Part shown: positions 58,315 through 64,000 of the stretch, piece by piece
How the letters are laid out: every line of letters starts with the position of its first letter
Position numbering within the stretch: position 1 is the stretch's first letter
Assembly: GCA_025966315.1 (NCBI GenBank)
Contig: JAOPUZ010000069.1
Coordinates: 56,023 to 120,022 of the forward strand
DNA: 64,000 nucleotides
Reading direction: 5' to 3'
From: Frankiales bacterium
GTDB lineage: Bacteria > Actinomycetota > Actinomycetes > Mycobacteriales > Jatrophihabitantaceae
Notes under the pieces: generated by a model
What the model saw: the letters and a program-made list of their open reading frames with translations, nothing else
The model's database searches: none
What the model was told of the DNA's origin: nothing
Made by a program: the position numbers and the translations under genes

Positions 58315-59618
58315 CAGTTGCCCCCGCGCGTGCCGCCGCCGAAACCGGCCCCGCCACCGGCGCCGCCGCCGGCCCCGCCGAAACCGGCCCCGCCACCGAA
58401 GCCGCCGCCACCGAATCCCTCGCCGCCCGTCGTACCGGTGCGTTGCCTGGTTTGGGTGCCGGTCCCGCCACCGGTCCGCGCGACCAGCTTCTCCACGACC
58501 TGGTCGCCTGCCTTTAGGCCGGACAGGATCTGAGTGTTCGCGCCGTAGACGCCGCCGATCGTTACCGGAGTCTGGGTGTCCTTGGTGCCCGAACGCAGCG
58601 TCACTACGCTCTTGCCGCCGGCGGTGCTCACCGCAGCAGTCGGCACGGTCAGGGCATTGGCCACCTGCTTGACCACGATCGATACCGTTGCGGTCCCGTT
58701 GACATACAAGCCGGTGGGACTACCGGTGACCGCAATGACGACCGGGAACGCCGCCGCGCCGCTCGACGTCGAGGCGACGATGCCGACCGACGAGACCACC
58801 CCGAAGATGCGGCTGGTCGTATCGGTCGGGGTAATGGTGGCCTGCAGGCCCTTCTTCACCGACGCGAGATCGGCGCTACCGACGGTCGCGTTGACGAGCC
58901 AGCTCGCGGTCGAGACGACCACGATCTGCGCGGTGGACGAGGTGGCTGAGCTGGACGCACTCGACGAGCCGGTGCCGCCGCCTCCGGATCCGGATGCTCC
59001 AGTCCCCGACGTTGCGGAGGTCGCGCTCGAACCGGAGCCGGAGCCGGAGCTGCCGCTGGCACTGCCGCTGAGGACATCACCCGTGGCGACGTTCACCTCC
59101 GCGACCGTGCCCGCGATAGGAGACGTGAGCGTGGCATCGGCAAGTGATTGCTTGGCGGCGGCCAGCTTGCTCGTCGCCGAGGCGACCTGCGCCTGAGCCG
59201 CCGCGATCTGGACGTCCGATTGGCCGGCCGCGGCGGTGAGCTGGGCGTTCGCCCCGTCCAACGTGGCCTGCGCGGCTGACACGGCCGAGCTGAGGTCGGC
59301 CGGATCCACCGTGGCCAACACAGCGCCCTTGGCGACCTTCGCACCGACGACAGCGCGGACGGCGGTGACCGTTCCGGACACCGCGAAGCTGAGGTCCGAT
59401 TCGGTGGCCGGCGCCATGGTGCCGCTGGTGCTCACGGTCTGTTGAAGCGTCTGGGTGCTGACGGTTATCACCTGAGTCGTGGCGGCCGCCGCGGCGGCTG
59501 AGCCACCGCCCACGCCGCGCCACACCAGGACCCCGGTCCCGACGGCGATGATCAACACAATTGCACAGCCGGACAGCAATAGCCGTCGATGCCTCGCCAG
59601 CAGTCCTCGTACAGCCAC
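58314..59618 (-). CDS. Efflux periplasmic adaptor (MacA/HlyD-like)
   Basis: The 434-residue protein starts with a membrane anchor (LLLSGCAIVLIIAVGTGVLVW) and has a normal adaptor order: lipoyl half (TESDLSFAVSGTVTAVRAVVGAKVAKGAVLATVD), an Ala/Gln-rich helical hairpin (AQVASATSKLAAAKQSLA), the second lipoyl half (LTSPIAGTVAEVNVATGDVLSG), a Ser/Gly-rich insert and a beta barrel. The last 35 residues are Gly-Phe-Gly repeats ending GGGTRGGN. GTG at 59618 has AAAGGGA nine bases upstream. It is the first gene of the efflux operon; a second adaptor is the last. Confidence 0.9.
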   Translation of the reverse strand: MAVRGLLARHRRLLLSGCAIVLIIAVGTGVLVWRGVGGGSAAAAAATTQVITVSTQTLQQTVSTSGTMAPATESDLSFAVSGTVTAVRAVVGAKVAKGAVLATVDPADLSSAVSAAQATLDGANAQLTAAAGQSDVQIAAAQAQVASATSKLAAAKQSLADATLTSPIAGTVAEVNVATGDVLSGSASGSSGSGSGSSATSATSGTGASGSGGGGTGSSSASSSATSSTAQIVVVSTASWLVNATVGSADLASVKKGLQATITPTDTTSRIFGVVSSVGIVASTSSGAAAFPVVIAVTGSPTGLYVNGTATVSIVVKQVANALTVPTAAVSTAGGKSVVTLRSGTKDTQTPVTIGGVYGANTQILSGLKAGDQVVEKLVARTGGGTGTQTRQRTGTTGGEGFGGGGFGGGAGFGGAGGGAGGGAGFGGGTRGGN

Positions 59619-59886
59619 TGAGTTCTATCCCTTTCGCCGATACCGTCACGATCGCAGGGGCGAGGCCGACGAGTTCGTCGGACGTGCCTGAGTAGAACCT
59701 CGACGGCGCGGCTGTCATGAGTGTTCGAAGAAGCCGTGAGTTCGCTGTGTGAGACGACGCCCACAGCCGAGCTCTGGCAACGCGGCCGTGTTGCTGGTGC
59801 TCGGCACAATGCGAGGCACCTAGGTCCGTGCTGTGTGCGCGCCGTCCGGCGGCTCAACCCGTAGCCGCCTCGAGAAAGGGATAGTC

Positions 59887-60465
59887 ATGTCCAGCGTTGT
59901 CGCGAACCCCCGCCGTCTCGTCCTGGCGGATCTGATTCCTGGTGGTCGCGTTCGCGACTTGTCTCTGGTCGCCGGTGGTGCGGCCTTGACCGGACTGGCG
60001 GCTCAGGTGTCGATTCACACGCCGCTGTCGCCGGTGCCGTTCACCTTGCAGACGCTCACCGTGCTGCTGGTGGGCGCGTCGCTCGGTTCGGTCCGCGGGG
60101 CGGTATCGATGCTGGTCTATCTAGCTGCCGGCGCCGCGGGGGTGCCCTGGTACTCCAACGGCTCACACGGCTGGGGCGGTCCGACGTTCGGCTATGTGAT
60201 CGGCTTCGTGGCCGCGGCCGGCGTCGTGGGTTATCTAGCGGAGCGTCGCGCCGATCGGCACATCGTGTCGACCGCGCTGCTGATCGTGCTGGGCAACGTC
60301 GTGGTGTATGCCTTCGGGGCGACCTGGCTCGGCGTCGACCTGCAGCTGAGCGTGTCGAAGGCGTTCGCGCTGGGCGTCCGCCCGTTCCTGGTCACCGACA
60401 CGATCAAGATCGTGCTCGCGGCACTGGCATTGCCGGCGGCCTGGAAGCTCACCCGCGAGTCGTAA
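59887..60465 (+). CDS. bioY: Biotin transporter substrate-binding subunit BioY (ECF S component)
   Basis: The 192-residue protein has five to six membrane helices and the BioY pattern: VSIHTPLSPVPFTLQTLTVLLVGASLGSVRGAVSMLVYL, YLAAGAAGVPWYSNGSHGWGGPTFGYVIGF, and the late FLVTDTIKIVLAALALPAAWKL. It binds biotin in the membrane. No ECF ATPase or EcfT genes follow here, so it may work alone or share a module elsewhere. The ATG at 59887 has AAAGGGA six bases upstream. Confidence 0.93.
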   Translation: MSSVVANPRRLVLADLIPGGRVRDLSLVAGGAALTGLAAQVSIHTPLSPVPFTLQTLTVLLVGASLGSVRGAVSMLVYLAAGAAGVPWYSNGSHGWGGPTFGYVIGFVAAAGVVGYLAERRADRHIVSTALLIVLGNVVVYAFGATWLGVDLQLSVSKAFALGVRPFLVTDTIKIVLAALALPAAWKLTRES

Positions 60466-60477
60466 CGGAGCCGACCG

Positions 60478-61221
60478 TCACACCCCGACCGGGACACCGA
60501 CGCCGGCGGCCGGGACGTCGACCTCGACCAGCCGCTTGGCCGCACCCCAGCGGATGGTGACGTTGTCACGTCTCATCACGCGCTTGAACATCAAGATCGA
60601 GATGACGACGGTGCAACCGGTGAGGCAGGGTGACAGCACGGACTTCAGCAGCAGGAAGCCACCGAGCGAGGCGTTGGTCAGCAGCCAGATCGTGCCGGCC
60701 GCATTGATCAGGTAGGTCATCGTCCACACCAGCGAGATGTGGCGGAAGAAGCTGTTCTCGCGAAGCTGTTTACTCAGCCCCTCGGGCAGCGGGCAGAAGT
60801 CGTGGGCCAGCCGGTCGAGCAGCGGACGACCGGTCATCGCCGTCAATGAGATGGCCGTCGCGGTGGCGATCGTGCCGGCCACGGGCTGCAGGAAGTAGAG
60901 GAACGCGCTGCCGGTCCAGAAGGTGACGATGGCGCGAACGGTCAGCAGCCCGGCACCGAGCATCACCGCACCGATGACCGGCTTGCCGCGCAGGAACCGG
61001 AAGATCATGCCGGCGTAGTACCAGGCGATCGTGACTCCGACAGCCAGCTTGATGCCGGACAGCGAGTAGCTCGTGTAGAAGATGCCCATGGGTATGAAGG
61101 ACGACATCATTAGCGTGAAACCGGATTTACGCGCGATTTCGCGGACACTCGGCATGTGCACGACGTGATCGGTCGACAACTCGATCGGTCCCTTCTTACC
61201 TGACGAAATGACGGCTGGCAC
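60478..61221 (-). CDS. VC0807-like multi-pass membrane protein
   Basis: The product of about 247 residues has five to six hydrophobic segments and resembles the VC0807 family, with SFFRHISLVWTMTYLINAAGTIWLL as a clear landmark together with TGRPLLDRLAHDFCPLPEGL. A basic stretch (KRVMRRDNVTIRW) precedes the C terminus. Function is unknown. I use the GTG at 61221, with GAGG just upstream, but GTG 61272 or ATG codons further in are possible. It is divergent from the hopanoid operon. Confidence 0.75.
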   Translation of the reverse strand: MPAVISSGKKGPIELSTDHVVHMPSVREIARKSGFTLMMSSFIPMGIFYTSYSLSGIKLAVGVTIAWYYAGMIFRFLRGKPVIGAVMLGAGLLTVRAIVTFWTGSAFLYFLQPVAGTIATATAISLTAMTGRPLLDRLAHDFCPLPEGLSKQLRENSFFRHISLVWTMTYLINAAGTIWLLTNASLGGFLLLKSVLSPCLTGCTVVISILMFKRVMRRDNVTIRWGAAKRLVEVDVPAAGVGVPVGV

Positions 61222-61515
61222 CGTCCTCGTAGGTCCTATCGGCCATGCGGAGGTAAGCGTGAGCATCGACACCGGATCACAACCCTGGGATGAGCGTCGC
61301 TACTAGCTGATGATGCGGTCGCCCGCTGCATAACACAAGCCAAGATTTCGCCCGTAACCAACCTCTGGGCGAGTCCACAGTTCGACATAAGTGAGTGAAG
61401 CAGTAAAACCGGAATTGAGCTAAACAAGTGAGGGTCGGAAACGAATGTGCACAGCATGAGAGGATCTTCGGAAGTCTCTCGTTTCACCTCGTTCCACCTA
61501 GAGGGAGCAAAGCCC
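61222..61515. promoter_or_regulatory. Divergent promoter region of the hopanoid operon
   Basis: This 294-base gap is less GC-rich than its surroundings, as expected for a promoter. GGAAT (61411-61415) and GGTC (61433-61436) are 17 bases apart, a possible ECF-sigma pair ahead of hpnC; this is weak. GAGGGAG at 61501-61507 is the ribosome site of hpnC. No gene or RNA was recognised. Confidence 0.3.
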
Positions 61516-62424
61516 GTGACGGAGCTGAGCGAGTTCGATCGAACGCTCGCAGCCATCGCCCAAGGCTCTGCTGCCCAAGCCCGGTCCGAGAACTTTCCGG
61601 TGGCGCTGCGCCTCCTGCCGGCCGGTCCGCGACATGGGTTGTCTGCGGTCTACGACTACGCGAGGTTCGTCGACGACCTGGGCGACGAGGCCGCGGGCGA
61701 CCGGCTGGCCCTGCTGGATGCGGTCGCGTCAGATGTCCGCGCCTTACCGTCCGGCGGCGCACGGCTGCCGGTGGTGCGGGCGCTCGGGCCGGCCCTGGCT
61801 CCGACCCGTACCGGCCTGGCCGCGCTCACCGGGCCGTTGGTCGCCCTGATCGAGGCGAACCGGTTCGATCAGGGCCGCGTGCGAATGGCTGACTTCGACG
61901 CCCTGATGGACTACTGCGCGCTGTCCGCGGCGCCGATCGGACGGCTGGTGCTGGCGTTGGCCGATGCCGACGACGAGCCGAACGTGCGGGACTCGGACGC
62001 CGTGTGCGCCGCCCTGCAGGTGTTGGAACACTGCCAGGACGTCGGGGAGGACGCCCGCGCCGACCGGATTTATCTGCCCGCCACCGACCTCGTCGCCAGC
62101 GGCGCTGGTCCCGAAGTCGACGGAGTCGACAGCGTAACGGCGGTGGGCGAGCTGTTCCTGTCCGAGCACACCGACCCGCGACTTCGCGCCACCATCGCGG
62201 TCCAGGTGGCCCGATCCGAGCAGCTACTGTCGGCCGGTCCTCCGCTGGTACGCCGGTTGCACGGCTGGGCCCGGGTTGCGGTGGCCGGTTACCTGGCTGG
62301 TGGCTACGCGACCGCGCGCGCGCTGCGCCGGGCCCACTTCGACGTGCTCGCCGCCCCGGTTCGGCCGTCCCGGCTGGGTACCGCCGGCTTCGCGGTCCGC
62401 ACCCTGGTCAGGAGCGGCCGATGA
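61516..62424 (+). CDS. hpnC: Squalene synthase-like HpnC
   Basis: The 302-residue enzyme is a trans-isoprenyl diphosphate synthase head-to-head type protein. The first acidic motif is DYARFVDDLGDEA. The second region, normally DxxED, is LQVLEHCQDVGEDARADRIYLP. ENFPVALRLLPAGPRHGL fits HpnC, which turns hydroxysqualene from the HpnD product. The GTG at 61516 has GAGGGAG eight bases upstream; the frame also opens at 61447. Stop and next start overlap as ATGA. It is the first gene of the hopanoid operon. Confidence 0.92.
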   Translation: MTELSEFDRTLAAIAQGSAAQARSENFPVALRLLPAGPRHGLSAVYDYARFVDDLGDEAAGDRLALLDAVASDVRALPSGGARLPVVRALGPALAPTRTGLAALTGPLVALIEANRFDQGRVRMADFDALMDYCALSAAPIGRLVLALADADDEPNVRDSDAVCAALQVLEHCQDVGEDARADRIYLPATDLVASGAGPEVDGVDSVTAVGELFLSEHTDPRLRATIAVQVARSEQLLSAGPPLVRRLHGWARVAVAGYLAGGYATARALRRAHFDVLAAPVRPSRLGTAGFAVRTLVRSGR

Positions 62425-63329
62425 CGCCCGACGACCGGCTGCTCGCGGCCTACGCCGAATGCGAACGAATAACCCGCGAACAGGCCCGTAACTTCGCCTG
62501 GGGAATCCGGCTGCTGCCCGGCCCGAAACGCCGCGCGCTGTCGGCCGTCTACGCCGCCGCCCGCCGAATCGACGACATCGGCGACGGCGACCTGCCAGCG
62601 GCCGAGAAGCTCACCGCCCTGTCCCGGGCCCGGGAACAGGTCACCCTGCCTGCGGGTCACCCGGACGACCCGGTGCTCTACGCGTTGGCCGACGCCGCCG
62701 ACCGGCTGCCGATCCCGTTGCCCGCGTTCGGTGAGCTGGTGGACGGCTGCGAGCTGGACGTCACCGGCCAGACGGTGTCCGATCTCGACGACCTGGTCAC
62801 CTATTGCCGCTACGTGGCGGGATCGATCGGACGCCTGAGCCTTGGCGTCTTCAACCCCGAACTCGGCGACCAGGAGTTGGCCCGGGCCGGCGTCCTGGCC
62901 GACTCGCTGGGCGTTGCACTGCAATTGACCAACATCCTGCGCGACGTTCGGGAAGATCTTCAGATGGGACGCGTCTACTTGCCGGCCAAGGATCTCCACT
63001 TGTTCGACTGCGAGCTGCGGCTGGACGCCAACGGCGCCCTGGACCCGCAGGACGGCCGACTGGCCGAGCTCATCCGGTTCGAAGCCGCCCGCGCGTGGGG
63101 CTGGTACGACGAAGGCCTGAAGCTGTTGCCGCTATTGGATCGCCGCACCCGCGCCTGCTGTGCCGCGATGGCGGGCATCTATTCGGAGCTGCTCACCAGG
63201 ATCGCGCGTAACCCGAGCATGATCTTCGACCAACGCGCCTCGTTACCCACCCGCGAAAAACTCCGGGTCGCGGCCGGCGCGCTGGCCGCGAGTGCTGGAA
63301 CAGGCGCCAGTGGTGGTCATGGACGCTGA
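62421..63329 (+). CDS. hpnD: Presqualene diphosphate synthase HpnD
   Basis: The 302-residue protein has both complete Asp-rich motifs: YAAARRIDDIGD (first) and LQLTNILRDVREDLQMGRVYLP (second), plus NFAWGIRLLPGPKRRALSAVY. HpnD condenses two farnesyl diphosphates to presqualene diphosphate, the first step of the three-enzyme HpnCDE route to squalene. The ATG at 62421 overlaps hpnC by four bases. The stop lies 11 bases inside the hpnE start. Confidence 0.93.
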   Translation: MTPDDRLLAAYAECERITREQARNFAWGIRLLPGPKRRALSAVYAAARRIDDIGDGDLPAAEKLTALSRAREQVTLPAGHPDDPVLYALADAADRLPIPLPAFGELVDGCELDVTGQTVSDLDDLVTYCRYVAGSIGRLSLGVFNPELGDQELARAGVLADSLGVALQLTNILRDVREDLQMGRVYLPAKDLHLFDCELRLDANGALDPQDGRLAELIRFEAARAWGWYDEGLKLLPLLDRRTRACCAAMAGIYSELLTRIARNPSMIFDQRASLPTREKLRVAAGALAASAGTGASGGHGR

Positions 63330-64000
63330 CATCCTGGTCATCGGCGGCGGACTCGCGGGCATCTCCGCGGCGTTGGAGCTGAGCGACAAGGGCCGAACCG
63401 TGCTGCTGGTCGAACGCCGCGCCCGGCTGTCCGGAGTGGCCGGTTCGTTTCGCCGCGGTGAGCTCACGGTCGACACCGGCCAGCATGTCTTCCTGCGGTG
63501 CTGCACCGAGTACCGGCGGTTCCTCGACCGGCTCGGGGTGACGGACCGGGTCGCCCTGCAGTCCCACCTGCACATCCCGGTACTCGGTCCGGACGGCCGA
63601 CAGGCGACCCTGGCCCGCACCCCGGGACTGCCCGCACCGTTGCATCTGTCGGCGACGCTGGCTCGTTACGCCCTGTTGTCCCGGGCGAACCGGGCCCGCG
63701 CCATCGCCGGTGCGCTGGCCTTGAAACGCCTCGACCCGGAAGATCCGGAACTCGATCAGCAGACGCTCGGGGGTTATCTGCGTCGCCATCACCAGAACGA
63801 CGCCACCTTGGAAGCGCTTTGGGGCGTGGTCGCGGTGGCCACGCTCAACCTGGATCCGGACCAGGCATCGCTGGCGCTGGCGGCCAAGGTCTTCCGCACC
63901 GGCCTACTGGACAAGGCCGACGCCGGGGACGTGGGTTATGCCATACGGCCATTGGGGGAACTGCACGACGAGGCCGCAGCCCGAGCGCTGTCCGCGGCCG
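63319..64000 (+). CDS. hpnE: Squalene-associated FAD-dependent desaturase HpnE, 3' truncated by the window
   Basis: The frame is open from the ATG at 63319 to the window end (227 codons). It begins MDADILVIGGGLAGISAALEL, the FAD Rossmann motif, followed by VLLVERRARLSGVAGSF and DTGQHVFLRCCTEYRRFLDRLG, typical of HpnE and phytoene desaturase-like amine oxidases. HpnE finishes squalene from hydroxysqualene with HpnC. It overlaps hpnD by 11 bases; a GTG two codons earlier (63313) could also start it. The substrate-binding and C-terminal FAD segments lie beyond the window. Confidence 0.9.
   Translation, partial: MDADILVIGGGLAGISAALELSDKGRTVLLVERRARLSGVAGSFRRGELTVDTGQHVFLRCCTEYRRFLDRLGVTDRVALQSHLHIPVLGPDGRQATLARTPGLPAPLHLSATLARYALLSRANRARAIAGALALKRLDPEDPELDQQTLGGYLRRHHQNDATLEALWGVVAVATLNLDPDQASLALAAKVFRTGLLDKADAGDVGYAIRPLGELHDEAAARALSAA

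Overview
The window comes from a high-GC actinomycete chromosome. The GTG/TTG start use, the mycothiol synthase mshD, the orphan GlnR regulator, the Rv0474-hbhA-DUF2516 gene order, short TGA/ATG and GTGA gene overlaps, and the hopanoid genes all fit Actinomycetota. Hopanoid genes and the lack of mycolate genes suggest a Frankia-, Jatrophihabitans- or Nakamurella-like lineage. That placement is inference, since no rRNA marker is present.

Region 1 (1-22.9 kb) is an exopolysaccharide locus. It holds a UDP-glucuronate decarboxylase (5' truncated by the window), a MycE/TylE-like sugar O-methyltransferase, two left-handed beta-helix acetyltransferases, a GT61-type enzyme, a Wzy-like polymerase, a Wzx-like flippase, a GT2, an OafA-type O-acyltransferase, seven GT-B glycosyltransferases, a Wzz-like chain-length protein without a kinase domain, and a polyprenyl-phosphate glycosylphosphotransferase that starts the lipid-linked unit. 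Two tandem secreted paralogues of unknown function (8838-11249) sit in the middle.

Region 2 (23-31.6 kb) is mixed: a secreted lipase, an ABC-2 exporter with a LolA/RseB-like protein, an alpha/beta hydrolase, a zinc-ribbon microprotein, an MFS exporter with a palindromic operator, and a stand-alone 5'-3' exonuclease. Region 3 (31.6-33.5 kb) is the conserved USP / XRE regulator / HbhA / DUF2516 block. Region 4 (33.6-39.8 kb) holds a YcnI-like copper protein, tsaD, a Gfo/Idh oxidoreductase, paired fluoride channels, ygfZ, a Fur regulator and pabC.

Region 5 (39.9-50.8 kb) resembles the mycobacterial Rv0811c-Rv0820 neighbourhood. It runs: a candidate structured RNA, a nitrobindin-like protein, a 32-residue membrane peptide, a DsrE-like protein, DUF1416 and a thiosulfate sulfurtransferase behind a Cys-containing leader peptide, GlnR, MshD and the phosphate operon pstSCAB with PHO boxes. 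Region 6 (51-59.6 kb) contains a 13E12/HNH (DUF222) protein and a MacAB-like efflux operon with two adaptor proteins and a lipoprotein, three of which share Gly-Phe-Gly-Gly tracts. Region 7 (59.9-64 kb) has bioY, a VC0807-like membrane protein and the start of a hopanoid/squalene operon hpnC-hpnD-hpnE, cut off at the window end.

Short tandem repeats (9-20 bp units) recur at gene ends, and several promoters appear to be leaderless. The most interesting small-scale signals are the cysteine attenuator leader (42365-42607), the SD-rich structured element between pabC and the nitrobindin gene (39904-40062), the twin TGCTAGCA operators before the XRE gene, and the duplicated secreted CxxC proteins. 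No tRNA, rRNA, CRISPR array, insertion sequence or prophage was recognised.
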